Positions 18,210-27,514 are shown, counted from the stretch's first letter. The stretch is 64,000 nt of DNA from Chelatococcus reniformis (GCF_014640075.1 NZ_BMGG01000001.1:1015486-1079485), one strand, 5' to 3'. Program-made: numbers and translations. The notes: generated from the sequence alone by a model not told the origin.

Positions 18210-18284
18210 GACCAATCTACCCGTTCCGGTGGGGGCAGCCACCCGCCGTCGCGGCGGCAGGTGGCTGTGCGCGCCCAGAGCGCT

Positions 18285-18354
18285 GCGCGATCGGGTGAAT
18301 CATCCGATCGCTAAGAAGCGCTCCAGTTTCAAAAGATTATGTGCTCCAGACTAG
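18285..18354 (-). repeat. Tripartite hairpin repeat, partial copy 4
   Basis: Read on the minus strand it gives TGGAGCACATAATCTTTTGA, then the AACTGGAGCGCTTC core edge and a hairpin built from GCGATCGGATGATT / AATCACCCGATCGC. The first hairpin is missing. The element abuts CTAG at 18351-18354 and the next repeat. Confidence 0.7.
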
Positions 18355-18456
18355 ACCATTTCCGCGTTTCTGCGAATCGCCGAAGTGCTCTATCTGTTTG
18401 ATTTAGTGCGTTTTCTTCACGCGAACCGGCGTCCACTTCGCTCGAAAACGCGCTAG
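18355..18456. repeat. GCGTTTTC-type REP element, copy 1
   Basis: This element contains CGCGTTTCTGCGAATCGCCG, a TCTATCTGTTTG spacer, and the palindrome GTTTTCTTCACGCGAACC / GGCGTCCACTTCGCTCGAAAAC. It ends in GCTAG. A near-identical full copy is at 47989-48094 and a shorter one at 35481-35551. Its terminal CTAG contains the TAG stop of the nitrilase gene read on the minus strand. Confidence 0.85.
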
Positions 18457-20126
18457 GCCGCCACGAGCGGCGCGTAGGTCTGTGTGAGGCGGTTGGCGAA
18501 CATGTCCACCTTCGGGATCATCAGCTTCTGCCGGCACAGCGCCAGGTCGATGTGCTTGGGCATGACAGCGCCCATCTTCAGGCTGCGCGGCGCCACGACG
18601 TTGATGTCCCAGTGCGGGAAGCCGTTCGGCGGAATGACCACGCTGCCGCCGGGGTAGGCGCAGTCGACCCGGTTGGAGAGCACGATGGCGACCCGGTTGT
18701 CCTCCGCCCGGGGCACGGCCAGCAACTCGCGCTCGAACGGCTCGCGCAAGGCCGCGGGCCACAGAATGATGTCGGCCGCCGCCACGCCCAGGCAGCGCGA
18801 GGTCTCGGGGAAGACGGCGTCGTAGCCGGACATGACGCCGATGCGGCCGAACGGCGTCTCGAACACCGGATAGGTGTCGCCCGCGGTGGCCCAGGGGCGC
18901 TCCTCGGCCGTCAGGTGAGTCTTGCGGTAGCGGCCGATCTCGCCCCCGTCCGGCCCGATGAGCAGGGTCGTGACATACAGCCGGCCATCGGCCGCCTCGA
19001 CGCCCGGCAGGGCGATCAGGCTGCCATAGCGCCGCGCGATGGCGGCGGCGCGCAGCGCGTGCGCCGGCGTCTGCGCCGCGAGCGCCCGCGCCACCGCCGC
19101 GTTCGGCAGCCAGGAGGTGCAGAAGGCGTATTCCGGTAGCGTGATGACCTTCACGCCGAGCTTGGCGGTGTGGTCCATCATGTCGAACACGTCGTCGGCG
19201 GACGTATCGGCCGCCACATGCATCTGGACGGCCGCCACCTTCGCCGTAGACTGCGACGGGATCAGCGGTTTGTCGGCGATGCGGTAGACCGGCGTCGCCT
19301 CATAGGGGGCGGCGAGAATGCCGTAGGTATCGGGGCGACGGTCGGCGATCTTGTCGTTCGCGGCGTAAATCGACTTGTCGCCGGCCAGCGCCGGATCGAC
19401 GTCCGCGATCGCCAGGCCGTGCGTGTCGTAGGGAACCTTCGACAAGACGCGGCCGCGCGGGTCCACGATCATGCTGCCGCCGGGATAGTAGATGGAGCGC
19501 TCGTAGCCGGATTTGGTCGCCGCGACGAGCCAGACACCGTTCTCGTAGGCGCGGGCGGGGCCCCACATGTCCGCCTGGTCCATGGCGAAGAAGTTCGCCA
19601 TGTCGACGATCACCTCGGCACCCTGCATGGCCATCGAGCGGAAGATCTCGGGGATGCGGCCGTCGAAGCAGATGAGCAGGCCGATGCGCCCGAGGTCGGT
19701 GTCGACCACCGGGCAGCCGCGCTCGCCGAATTCGAACCAGTTCTGATCGTGCGTGGCCAGGAACTGCTTGTGGTAGTGGCACGCGACTTCGCCGTTGCGT
19801 CCGAACATGACGCCGCTGTTGAAGATCTTCGATTTGGCGGCATCCCATTCGGTGATGCCGCTGGCGATGTAGACGCCGTGCTCGCGGGCCATCTGCGCCA
19901 GGGCGCTCACGAAGCGGCCGTCGGGGACGGTCTCGGCCAGGTCCCGGCAGTGCGCCGGCGAGTCGAACAGATAGCCGGTGTCCATGCACTCGGGGAACAC
20001 GATGAGTTCCGCCTGCTGCCGCACGGCGTCCTCGACGTAGGCGCGGGCAATGGCGATGTTGTGGTCGAGGTCGCCGAGGCGCGCGAGTGTCTGCACGGCC
20101 GCGGCGCGGAAGCGTCGCTTCGTCAT
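18453..20126 (-). CDS. Tandem nitrilase-domain amidohydrolase (second domain lacks catalytic Cys)
   Basis: A 557-residue protein with two carbon-nitrogen hydrolase domains. Domain 1 (about 6-285) has the full triad Glu46 (VFPECM), Lys120 (YHKQF) and Cys153 (LLICFDGRIPE). Domain 2 (about 294-550) keeps Glu332 (LPEYAF) and Lys402 (YRKTHL), but the aligned Cys position is Gly434 in GVMSGYDAVFPE, so it should be inactive. The start follows a GGAGA site. It is the last gene of an operon with a NitT/TauT-type ABC transporter (40-bp gap), so the imported compound may be a nitrile, amide or carbamoyl compound hydrolysed by domain 1. The substrate is not determined. Confidence 0.88.
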   Translation of the reverse strand: MTKRRFRAAAVQTLARLGDLDHNIAIARAYVEDAVRQQAELIVFPECMDTGYLFDSPAHCRDLAETVPDGRFVSALAQMAREHGVYIASGITEWDAAKSKIFNSGVMFGRNGEVACHYHKQFLATHDQNWFEFGERGCPVVDTDLGRIGLLICFDGRIPEIFRSMAMQGAEVIVDMANFFAMDQADMWGPARAYENGVWLVAATKSGYERSIYYPGGSMIVDPRGRVLSKVPYDTHGLAIADVDPALAGDKSIYAANDKIADRRPDTYGILAAPYEATPVYRIADKPLIPSQSTAKVAAVQMHVAADTSADDVFDMMDHTAKLGVKVITLPEYAFCTSWLPNAAVARALAAQTPAHALRAAAIARRYGSLIALPGVEAADGRLYVTTLLIGPDGGEIGRYRKTHLTAEERPWATAGDTYPVFETPFGRIGVMSGYDAVFPETSRCLGVAAADIILWPAALREPFERELLAVPRAEDNRVAIVLSNRVDCAYPGGSVVIPPNGFPHWDINVVAPRSLKMGAVMPKHIDLALCRQKLMIPKVDMFANRLTQTYAPLVAA

Positions 20127-20166
20127 GATTGTCTCCAGTATAAGTCAGTCTCGTCGTGTAAAGGGA

Positions 20167-20985
20167 CTATTCGCCTTTGACCTGGCGCCAGAACACATCC
20201 AGGCAATGGCGCTTCAGGCCGGTGAAGCGTTCGCTCGTCGTAACCGCGGCGGTACGGGGCCACGCCAGGTCCACGTCGACGATCTCCGCCACCCGTGTCG
20301 GCCGCCGCGTCAGCAGCAATACCTTGTCGGCGAGCTGGATCGCCTCCTCCAGATCGTGCGAGACGAGCAGCATGGTCGTGCGCGTCTTCATGAAGATCTT
20401 CTGCAGCTGTTCGCGCATGAACAGCGTCATCTCGTAGTCGAGGGCCGAAAACGGCTCGTCCAGAAACAGCACTTCCGGCGAGGTGACCAGGGCCCGCAGG
20501 ATCGAAACCGTCTGCTGCTGCCCGCCCGAGAGCGTATAGGGATAGGCGTTGAGGTCGATCTTGACCTCGAACTCCGCCAGCAGGTTGTCCACGCGGGCCC
20601 TTCGTTCGGCGGCAGGCACGCCCATGACCTTGAGCGGGTAGTGGATGTTGTCGATGGCCCGCAGCCATGGAAACAGCGCTTCGCGGTAGTTCTGGAAGAC
20701 GTAGGAGATGCGGGTCTCCTGAATGGTCTGGCCATCGTAGAGCACCTCGCCGGCATCCATCGGGGCAAGGCCGGAGATCATATTGATCAGGGTGCTCTTG
20801 CCGCAGCCGTTCGGACCGAAGATCGAGATGAACCGGCCCTGCGGCAGGTCGAGCGAGAAGTCCTTGTAGATCGTCGATCCGCCGAACGTCTTGTCGAGTC
20901 CCCGGATGGTGATCAGGCGCGTGCGCCCCGAGCTGCGCGGGCTGACGACGTCGGCCCCGGCCACCCCTTGTCGAGGCGCATGCAT
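20167..20985 (-). CDS. NitT/TauT-family ABC transporter ATP-binding protein
   Basis: This 272-residue ATPase has Walker A GPNGCGKSTLINM (about 53-65), Q-loop YVFQNYREALFPWL, signature LSGGQQQTV, Walker B EVLFLDEPFSALD and the switch His in LLVSHDLEEA. The FPWL and DLEEAIQLADKV segments are typical of the SsuB/TauB/NrtD group. The signature is LSGGQQQTVS instead of the usual LSGGQRQRV, which is tolerated. It lies 13 bp after the binding protein and 40 bp before the nitrilase in the same operon. It energises uptake at the cytoplasmic face. Confidence 0.93.
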   Translation of the reverse strand: MHAPRQGVAGADVVSPRSSGRTRLITIRGLDKTFGGSTIYKDFSLDLPQGRFISIFGPNGCGKSTLINMISGLAPMDAGEVLYDGQTIQETRISYVFQNYREALFPWLRAIDNIHYPLKVMGVPAAERRARVDNLLAEFEVKIDLNAYPYTLSGGQQQTVSILRALVTSPEVLFLDEPFSALDYEMTLFMREQLQKIFMKTRTTMLLVSHDLEEAIQLADKVLLLTRRPTRVAEIVDVDLAWPRTAAVTTSERFTGLKRHCLDVFWRQVKGE

Positions 20986-20998
20986 GGCGATGGTCCCT

Positions 20999-21988
20999 CT
21001 ACTGCCCGACGTCGGCGGGCTTGAGCATCTTCGAGCGCACGTCGATCGGGCCCTTGAGCACGCCTTCGGCGACGAAGACGTCGACGAGCGCCTGGTAGGA
21101 CTTCAGATCGGTCTCATCGAGATCCTTGAAGCCGCGCAGGTAAGGTTGCGCCAGCAACGCGAGCTGATCGTCCTTGACCGGTGTGTATTTGGGGATGACG
21201 GACTTGTACTTGTCGAAGTCGGCGTTGGCGAGATCGGTCGCCTGATCGATGACGTCGACCACGCGGCGGGCCACGTCAGGGCGCTCGGTCAGGAACTTCG
21301 TGGTCATGACCGAGGCGCCCGAGTAGAAGGGGTCGGCGATGGTCATTGCCACGGGGTTGGTGATGGCCCGCTTGGCTTTGCCGGTCGCTACGGCGACCGA
21401 ACCGACGGGCTCGAGCGCCAGCACGGCATCGGCGGTGCCGCCGAGCACGGCCGGCACCTGCATGGCGACGGCAAGGTCGACCAGCTTGACGTCCTTGTCG
21501 GGATCGAGGCCGGCCGAGCGCACCATATGCCGGGCGATCGTCCGCCATTGGATGCCGGGCACGTGCCCCAGCGTCTTGCCCTTCAGGTCGGCGAAGCCGG
21601 CGATCGGGCTGTCGGCCTTGACGATCAGGCCGTCGTTGATGCGACCCGCCCGGATGCCCCCGCCTTGAAGGCCGAAGACCTTGAATTTACCTGGGAATTT
21701 GCTTTCGGCCAGCATCGCGATCCCGGCTGCTGCACCGGGCGGTCCAAAATCCGCACGTCCGCCCACGAGCGCGTCGATGATGTGGTTGGGCGACTCCATC
21801 TTCTGGGAGTCGATTTCGATGCACGCCTTCTCGAACAGCTTCTCCTCGAGCGCGACGTAATAGGCCGTGGTCTGCATGATCGGCAGCCAGGCGGCTACGA
21901 CCTTGTCCGTCTTCTCGCAGGCCGCCTGGGCATGGACGGTGGAGGCGGCGAGGGCGGCCGCCGTCAGCAGAGGAGCAAGCTTGAGCAT
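20999..21988 (-). CDS. NitT/TauT-family ABC transporter substrate-binding protein
   Basis: A 329-residue periplasmic binding protein with a signal peptide (MLKLAPLLTAAALAASTVHA, cleavage after AQA). The body matches the NMT1/THI5-SsuA fold: AAWLPIMQTTAYYVALEEKLF is the usual first lobe segment, followed by ALVGGRADFG and LKGKTLGHVPG. It has Cys residues at about 24 and 55 that could pair in the periplasm. The gene is between the permease (26-bp gap) and the ATPase (13-bp gap). Relatives bind sulfonates, nitrate, pyrimidine precursors or nitriles. The linked nitrilase suggests a nitrogenous ligand, by inference. Confidence 0.9.
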   Translation of the reverse strand: MLKLAPLLTAAALAASTVHAQAACEKTDKVVAAWLPIMQTTAYYVALEEKLFEKACIEIDSQKMESPNHIIDALVGGRADFGPPGAAAGIAMLAESKFPGKFKVFGLQGGGIRAGRINDGLIVKADSPIAGFADLKGKTLGHVPGIQWRTIARHMVRSAGLDPDKDVKLVDLAVAMQVPAVLGGTADAVLALEPVGSVAVATGKAKRAITNPVAMTIADPFYSGASVMTTKFLTERPDVARRVVDVIDQATDLANADFDKYKSVIPKYTPVKDDQLALLAQPYLRGFKDLDETDLKSYQALVDVFVAEGVLKGPIDVRSKMLKPADVGQ

Positions 21989-22014
21989 GATTCGGACCTC
22001 GGCGTTCGGGCCGG

Positions 22015-22794
22015 TCAGCGACCGGACCAGTGGATGACGGATTTCTCGACGAGCAGGAGAAGCAGGTTCAGCCCGTAGCCCATGACCCCGGTGGCGACGA
22101 TCGAGCCGTACATGTCCGTGAGGTTGTAGGAGATCTGCGCGTCGATGATGCGATGGCCGAGCCCGTCGGAGGCGCCGATGAACATCTCGGCGACGATGAT
22201 CACCACCAGCGCAATCGACACGGCGGTTCGCAGGCCGACGAAGGTTTGCGGCAGCGTCTCGAAGAAGGTGACGTCGCGGAACACACGCAGCGACGATGCG
22301 CCCATGGAGCGCGCCGCGAGGATGCGTGTCTGGCGCGCATTCAACACGCCGTAGGCCACGTTGAAGACGAGGACGAGCCAGGCGGCAAACGCCGCGACGG
22401 CAATCTTGGCCGGATCGCCCAGCCCGAACAGCAGGAGGAAGAGCGGAAAGAGCGCCGTCGCCGGGGTGGAGCGGAAGAAGTCGATTAAGAACTCGACCGA
22501 CCGGTAGACGGAGGCGTTGGCGCCGAGCGCGATGCCGGCCGGGACGCCCGCCGCGACGGCGATAAGGATCGAGTAGCCGACCCGCATCAAGGTCGCGCCA
22601 AAGTCCACGCCGAGGCGTCCGGACTGAATATTTTTGACGGTATCGGCGATCGTAAGAAAAGGCGACGGCAGCAGGTCGCTGTTTACAGCGCCGGTCGCGT
22701 AGGCGACCCACCATGCCGCCACGAGCAACACGGGACCGGCTGCATATTGCAGCGTTCGCGCTGCGGTATCCCTGCTCAAGCTTTGCGACATCAT
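22015..22794 (-). CDS. NitT/TauT-family ABC transporter permease
   Basis: This 259-residue inner-membrane protein has six predicted helices and a BPD_transp_1 domain. The coupling-helix EAA-like loop is seen in RSMGASSLRVFRDVTFFETLP (about 165-185). SDLLPSPFLTIADTV and PTFVGLRTAVSIALVVIIVAEM are typical of SsuC/TauC. It is the first gene of the four-gene ABC-nitrilase operon. An adjacent second ATG three bases downstream could also be the start. The transcript presumably begins in the AT-rich stretch just upstream. Confidence 0.92.
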   Translation of the reverse strand: MMSQSLSRDTAARTLQYAAGPVLLVAAWWVAYATGAVNSDLLPSPFLTIADTVKNIQSGRLGVDFGATLMRVGYSILIAVAAGVPAGIALGANASVYRSVEFLIDFFRSTPATALFPLFLLLFGLGDPAKIAVAAFAAWLVLVFNVAYGVLNARQTRILAARSMGASSLRVFRDVTFFETLPQTFVGLRTAVSIALVVIIVAEMFIGASDGLGHRIIDAQISYNLTDMYGSIVATGVMGYGLNLLLLLVEKSVIHWSGR

Positions 22795-22859
22795 GAACGT
22801 GCTCAGTGCCCCCTGAGGTCAAGTCTTAGCGAGCAGGGCCGGTGGCCGATACGCCCAGA

Positions 22860-22945
22860 TGTGCATGGCATCGGGCAGATTTGCATTTTGAAAGTGCAGT
22901 TTTTATGCGCAATCGTGCAATAAAGTTGATCGAACTTTAGGCGGG
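22860..22945 (-). promoter_or_regulatory. AT-rich upstream region of the ABC-nitrilase operon
   Basis: This is the most AT-rich part of the 729-bp gap 22795-23523. It contains TTGCATTTTGAAAGTGCAG and TGCGCAATCGTGCAATAAAG, short inverted and direct TGCA/TGCGCA motifs that could be an operator. No exact -35/-10 pair is convincing. Apart from the pckA terminator at its right end, the remainder of the gap shows no gene. Confidence 0.35.
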
Positions 22946-23405
22946 ATCGCATATGCGCGGTCACCGGCCGGCCCTTTTCGGAGGCCTGCCTCGCGATTCA
23001 GCGCCACGTCGCTGTGATTAATTCTTATGCAGCGGTCGGACGCGTCAGCGACGGCGCGCGGCGCGTTCGCCGGCGGCGGGATGTCACAGGCCGTCGAGCG
23101 GCACGTCAGAGCCGCCCGCGACGGCGCACCGCCCGTGATCCCGTGAGCGGCCTCGCAGCCGGCGGACCAATATGTGGACAGATCTTTTTCGAGGCGCCGG
23201 GGGCCATGGGCCGGCGGGAGCGGCCTGCGCACGCGCCCCGGCACGATGTCCGGTGTGGGGCTGGGCGTTGGTCGATCGGAAGGGTGGATCCGGCCGGGGC
23301 GCGTGCACCACTCAGCCCGGCGCTCGGCGTGTTCGCCGCGGAGGTCGGGCTGGCACGTACGCTCGCGGCCAGTCCGGCGAGCGTGGAGGGAGGCGGCAAG
23401 CCCTC

Positions 23406-23450
23406 TTAAAACGCGTCTCCCCGGCTCGGGTGTCCACCCGGGCCGGGGAG
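23406..23450 (-). terminator. Rho-independent terminator of pckA
   Basis: Two 16-base arms, 23417-23432 and 23435-23450 (CTCCCCGGCTCGGGTG and CACCCGGGCCGGGGAG), pair with one G-T type mismatch. On the minus strand the stem is followed by ACGCGTTTTAA. It starts about 70 bases after the pckA stop. Confidence 0.75.
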
Positions 23451-23523
23451 CATTCTGCTTGGCGATGCACGATGCGGCGGATAGGCCCGTGCGGAACGGG
23501 CCGCGCCGCCGGGATCTGCCGCG

Positions 23524-25137
23524 CTACTCGGCTGCGAGCTGCGCTTCGGGCGCGGCGGCGCGGATGTCGGCGTCCACGTGGTCCTCGTACTTCGTGAAAT
23601 TCTCGTGGAACATCTCGACCAGCCGGGTCGCGGTCTTCGCAAAGTCGGCCTTATCCGCCCAGGTCTTGACCGGATAGAGGATATGCGGCTCGACGCCCGG
23701 CACGGAGGTCGGCACGGAGAAGCCGAAGTAGGGGTCGGTGCGGAAGTCGGCACGGTTGAGCGAACCGTCCAGGGCCGCCGTCAGCAGGCGGCGCGTGGCA
23801 CGGATCGGCATGCGCCGGCCGACGCCGTGCTTGCCGCCGGTCCAACCGGTGTTGACCAGCCAGCAGTCGACATCGTGCTTGGCGATGAGCTCGCGCAGCA
23901 GGTTGCCGTAGACGGACGGATGGCGCGGCATGAACGGCGCCCCGAAGCAGGTCGAGAAGGTCGCCTGCGGCTCCGTCACGCCCTTCTCGGTGCCCGCGAC
24001 CTTAGCCGTGTAGCCCGACAGGAAGTGATACATCGCCTGCGCCGCCGTCAGCTTGGCAATCGGCGGCATGACGCCGAACGCGTCGGCCGTCAGCATGATG
24101 ATGTTCTTGGGGACGCCGGCGCGGCCCGTCTTGGACGCGTTGGGGATGAAGTCCAGCGGGTAGGCGCAGCGCGTGTTCTCGGTCTTCGAGATGTCGTCGA
24201 AATCCGGCTCGCGGGTGAGCGGATCGACGATCACGTTCTCCAGCACCGTGCCGAAGCGCTCGGTCGTCGCGTAGATCTCGGGCTCGGCCTCCCGCGACAG
24301 ACGCACCGTCTTGGCGTAACAGCCGCCCTCGAAGTTGAAGACGCCGGTCGGCGCCCAGCCGTGCTCGTCGTCGCCGATCAGAGTCCGCTGCGGGTCGGCC
24401 GAGAGCGTCGTCTTGCCGGTGCCGGACAGGCCGAAGAAGATGGCGACGTCCCCATCGCCGCCGCTGTTGGCCGAGCAGTGCATGGGCATGACGCCGGCGG
24501 CGGGCAGCACGTAGTTCAGATAGGTGAACACCGACTTCTTCATCTCGCCGGCATAGCTCGTGCCGCCGATCAGCACGATCTTGCGCGAGAAGTCGATGGC
24601 GATCACCGTTTCGGAGCGGACGCCGTGACGGGCGGGATCTGCCTTGAACGACGGCAGGTCGATGATCGTCAGCTCGGGCGCGAAGCCCGGGACTTCGGCG
24701 CGCTCGGGGCGGATCAGCAGGTTGCGGATGAACAGCGAATGCCAGGCGTACTCGGTGAACACCCGCGCCTTGACCCGATGCGCCGGATCGGCGCCGCCGT
24801 AGAGGTCCTGGGCGAACAGCTCCTTGCCCTGGGCATGGGCGAGAAAATCGTCGAGCAGCGTCTTGAACTGGTCCGGCGAGATGGCGCCGTTGTTGTCCCA
24901 CCACACCTCGTTTTCGGTCGAGGCATCGCGGACGACGAACTTATCCTTCGGCGACCGGCCGGTGTGGACGCCCGTCTCCGCGAGCAGAGCGCCGCCACGG
25001 ACCAGCTGCGCTTCGTTGCGCCTCAGCGCTTCCTCGTAGAGACGCGGCGTCTCGAAGTTCCAGTAGACCCGCTTCAGCCCGCGGAACCCGGAGGCCTCCG
25101 CACCGACTGCCCCGTTGAATACGCCTACGTTCTCCAC
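23524..25137 (-). CDS. pckA: Phosphoenolpyruvate carboxykinase (ATP)
   Basis: A 537-residue enzyme converting oxaloacetate and ATP to phosphoenolpyruvate, the first step of gluconeogenesis. [13 protein letters not shown] (about 60-72), [14 protein letters not shown], the P-loop [14 protein letters not shown] (about 236-249) and the metal-binding IGDDEHGW are all intact. GTG at 25137 was chosen as start because AGGGAGGA lies 6 bases upstream and the protein then aligns with rhizobial PckA; a longer frame exists. In related bacteria pckA lies next to chvI. Here a sensor and a HugZ-like gene separate them, though the ChvGI/PTS block is still 2.4 kb away and is a likely regulator. Confidence 0.97.
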   Translation of the reverse strand: MENVGVFNGAVGAEASGFRGLKRVYWNFETPRLYEEALRRNEAQLVRGGALLAETGVHTGRSPKDKFVVRDASTENEVWWDNNGAISPDQFKTLLDDFLAHAQGKELFAQDLYGGADPAHRVKARVFTEYAWHSLFIRNLLIRPERAEVPGFAPELTIIDLPSFKADPARHGVRSETVIAIDFSRKIVLIGGTSYAGEMKKSVFTYLNYVLPAAGVMPMHCSANSGGDGDVAIFFGLSGTGKTTLSADPQRTLIGDDEHGWAPTGVFNFEGGCYAKTVRLSREAEPEIYATTERFGTVLENVIVDPLTREPDFDDISKTENTRCAYPLDFIPNASKTGRAGVPKNIIMLTADAFGVMPPIAKLTAAQAMYHFLSGYTAKVAGTEKGVTEPQATFSTCFGAPFMPRHPSVYGNLLRELIAKHDVDCWLVNTGWTGGKHGVGRRMPIRATRRLLTAALDGSLNRADFRTDPYFGFSVPTSVPGVEPHILYPVKTWADKADFAKTATRLVEMFHENFTKYEDHVDADIRAAAPEAQLAAE

Positions 25138-25539
25138 GAAACGTCCTCCCTCGGCCGCCACCGCGCCACGCGAAACGTCCTCACCGGCGGCGTCCTGTCG
25201 ATCCCACAAAAGTCCTATGACAGAAAAATAGCAAACATGCTACGTGCGCGCGGCTGGGGTTGGCTGGCCGCCGCGAGCGTCCAACGGTCGCGGTTCCGGC
25301 GCGCTCTCCGCGACCGCCTGCCGCCGCCCGTCGGAACGCCCACTCGCTAGGAATCTACCCCTTCCGATGACGCTCCTCCAGATTCAAAATGGGCGGAGGG
25401 CGGCCATCCGATCGGGTGATCCCGCAGGACGGGGCTGCCGCTCACCCGCTGCGTGGCAGCGAGCCCAGAAGTACCGGCCACGGTCGTAGCCCGCAAGCTT
25501 TCCCGAGCTCGCGCAGCCATCCAAGCGGCCGCTGCCGCT
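25138..25539. other. Intergenic region upstream of pckA
   Basis: The region must hold the pckA promoter. An AT-rich stretch around 25205-25240 (minus strand TTGCTATTTTTCTGTCATAG) is the best candidate, unproven. Positions about 25360-25430 carry a degraded copy of the tripartite hairpin repeat (CCAGATTCAAAATGGGCGGA and a GATCGGGTGATCCCG segment). No coding sequence is supported. Confidence 0.4.
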
Positions 25540-26463
25540 CTACAGGATCGGCCACGTCAAGCGCCAGCTCCGTCCGCCGTCATCGGCCGCCTCCTCGCTC
25601 AGGCGACCGGACAGGCCGCGCACCAGCGCGCGGGTGAGCGTGCCGCCGAGCCGTCTTTCGGCGCCGGCGTCGTCGTGCCGATCCGGCAGTCCGGCGCGGA
25701 CGACGAGCTCGGCATCGCCGCCATGGGCGCGCAGGGTCATGCCGATGGGACCGGCGCGGCGCTCGCCGCAGATGACGATCATGAGCTCCGCCAGCAGCTG
25801 GCCGACGACGGCCGCCGTACGCCGTGCGGTCAGGACGGCGTCGGCGGTGAGCTTGATCGGCCGGTGGTGGCCCGGATCACAGACGGCCGCGACGCGATCG
25901 GCCAGCCCGTGCAGGAAGTCACCGAGATCGATCAACTCGCCCGGGGCGGAGTCCGCCGGCCCGTAGAGCCCCGCGAGCGCCTCGCAGCGGGCAGCGAGGT
26001 CGCGCATGGCGGCCGCGGTCGCTGGCTCCGGGGCGTGCCGGGCGTGCAGGCTCACCAGGCTCGTCATGGTCTGCATGATGTTCTGATAGCCGTGTCGGAG
26101 CTGCGCCACGGCCGGCGCCTCGGACCGCTCGGCGGGGACCAGGATGCCGAGCCAGCGGGGCTCGCCCCGATCGCCCGTGACCGGCGTCATCTGCATGGCG
26201 GCGCGCCAGATGGCGCCGTCCGGCCGCGCACCGCTGACCGTCATGGCGAACGCTTCGCCGGCCGCGACGAGAGCTTCCAGCCGGGCCCGGTCGCGGGCGT
26301 TGGCGTGGGGGCCGAGCACTGCGGCGAGCGGCCGCCCCGCAGCCAGACCGGTGAAGCGGGCGAACGCATCGTTGATATGGGCAATGGGCCGTCCGGGCGC
26401 CTGGACGTCCACCAGGAACCCGGCGGCGGCGAGACGCGCGACGAGGGCAGCTGCCGCGTCCAT
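25540..26463 (-). CDS. Degenerate LOV-like PAS / HisKA_2-type sensor kinase
   Basis: This 307-residue soluble protein looks like a LOV-HWE/HisKA_2 sensor kinase that has lost key residues. Residues 15-110 are a PAS domain (HINDAFARFTGL). The LOV photo-Cys motif GRNCRFLQG is replaced by GRPLAAVLG, with Leu46 at the Cys site. Residues 118-145 resemble the dimerisation helix and keep a His (124) in RHGYQNIMQTMTSL, but the usual HRxKN is HGYQN. The ATPase region AAVVGQLLAELMIVICGE lacks both Asn residues of the N box. It starts 6 bp after the HugZ-like gene, so both are co-expressed. Enzyme activity is doubtful; it may be a pseudokinase. Confidence 0.65.
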   Translation of the reverse strand: MDAAAALVARLAAAGFLVDVQAPGRPIAHINDAFARFTGLAAGRPLAAVLGPHANARDRARLEALVAAGEAFAMTVSGARPDGAIWRAAMQMTPVTGDRGEPRWLGILVPAERSEAPAVAQLRHGYQNIMQTMTSLVSLHARHAPEPATAAAMRDLAARCEALAGLYGPADSAPGELIDLGDFLHGLADRVAAVCDPGHHRPIKLTADAVLTARRTAAVVGQLLAELMIVICGERRAGPIGMTLRAHGGDAELVVRAGLPDRHDDAGAERRLGGTLTRALVRGLSGRLSEEAADDGGRSWRLTWPIL

Positions 26464-26469
26464 GGGAGC

Positions 26470-27198
26470 CTAGGGCGCCGCGGCGGCGGGGACGGCCCTG
26501 GCCGCGTCGGCGAGTTCCTTCAAAATACCGCGCAGCGCGCCGGGGGAGGTGACGCGGCGGGGGAACGGCAGCCGGGCGGTGCGGTCGCCGCAGGCGAGAT
26601 CGAGGCCCTCCGGGTCGAGCCCCGACACCGTCCAGTCCCCGCGGCCCTCGCCGAGCAGCCGGGTCGCGTAGAGGAGGAGGGCATCCGCGTGGTCCTCGTT
26701 CATATGCGCCACTGCGCCGGCCTCGGCCGCGACGAGCTCGTCGGCGTCGCCGAGTTCGGTCAGCAGGTCGGCGGCGCACAGGTCGACGATGCGGCCGAAG
26801 CCGGCGACCAGATGGGCGCCCGTCGGCACCAGGCGGCGGAACGAGAAATCGGGGAAGTCGGCGTAGCCCGCCGCGCCCGGGTGGCGGGCGAGGAAGCGAT
26901 GGCGCGGCCGCTCACCGGCGCTGCGCTCGGCCACGACGGCGACGCTCAGCCGCGGATGGGCCAGCGGATCGCCCGCGCCGATGGTGGCGACGAGCAGCGA
27001 GGCGCGCGCGTCACGCGCCAGGTTGCCGGTGTGCAGCGCGAGGTCCGAGATCAGCGTCACCGGCACGCCGTCCAGATCGGTCGCGATACTGACCAGCGAG
27101 GCGTAGGGAGCGCCGTCCGGTCCCAGGGTGGCCAGGGTTCCGATCCGCGCCCGGCGGAGCAGGGCCTTGGCGACGAGCTTGGGGTCGAACTCACTCAC
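26470..27198 (-). CDS. HugZ-like pyridoxamine-phosphate-oxidase-fold protein with DUF2470 domain
   Basis: A 242-residue protein starting at GTG after AAGGATAGGCC. The N-terminal split-barrel (about 5-150; [20 protein letters not shown]) is of the PNPOx/FMN-binding type and the C-terminal part (about 160-235) is a DUF2470 domain with the diagnostic [10 protein letters not shown]. Relatives include heme utilisation (HugZ) proteins that bind heme or flavin. It is the first gene of a two-gene unit with the PAS sensor. Heme degradation is only a family-based guess, since no heme uptake genes are nearby. Confidence 0.82.
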   Translation of the reverse strand: MSEFDPKLVAKALLRRARIGTLATLGPDGAPYASLVSIATDLDGVPVTLISDLALHTGNLARDARASLLVATIGAGDPLAHPRLSVAVVAERSAGERPRHRFLARHPGAAGYADFPDFSFRRLVPTGAHLVAGFGRIVDLCAADLLTELGDADELVAAEAGAVAHMNEDHADALLLYATRLLGEGRGDWTVSGLDPEGLDLACGDRTARLPFPRRVTSPGALRGILKELADAARAVPAAAAP

Positions 27199-27514
27199 GG
27201 CCTATCCTTCCAAACGATGTCGAGCCGGCGAACGGCGGTGGTCTTCCGCCCGGTGTGGGGTTAAAATACGACCCTGCGCGCCGGCCGAACGTCATGATTC
27301 GGCCGCACTGAACCCTAACAGCGTGCGGTGCTGTCAAGCCATCCGCGCCGGCGCGGATGGCACCGACCTCCGCGCTCGGGTCTTTGAGCCCCGAGCTCCA
27401 ACTGGATTCTATGATCTTTTAGCGTGGCGAATCCGACATTCACCCATTGCGCTGCTCCAAGGTCATGCGAATCTCGGGTTCGCCCCGGGAGCGCCAGGAA
27501 CATCGAAGAAGCCC
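27199..27514. other. Divergent region between HugZ-like gene and chvI
   Basis: No gene is seen. An AT-richer patch at 27255-27320 and another at 27400-27470 (GATTCTATGATCTTTTAGCG) are likely promoter areas for the two divergent units. The second patch also contains GCTCCAAGGTCATGCGAATC, a faint trace of the dispersed repeat core. Confidence 0.35.

Noticed and set aside
20999..22822. Single 607-codon frame joining the permease region and the binding protein
   Set aside because: Only the part from 21988 has protein character; upstream of it the real permease lies in another frame. The binding-protein start with its signal peptide is clear.
23014..23409. 131-codon frame in the gap between the ABC operon and pckA
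   Set aside because: The sequence is Arg/Gly/Ala-rich without any domain or ribosome site, and several frames are open there at once.
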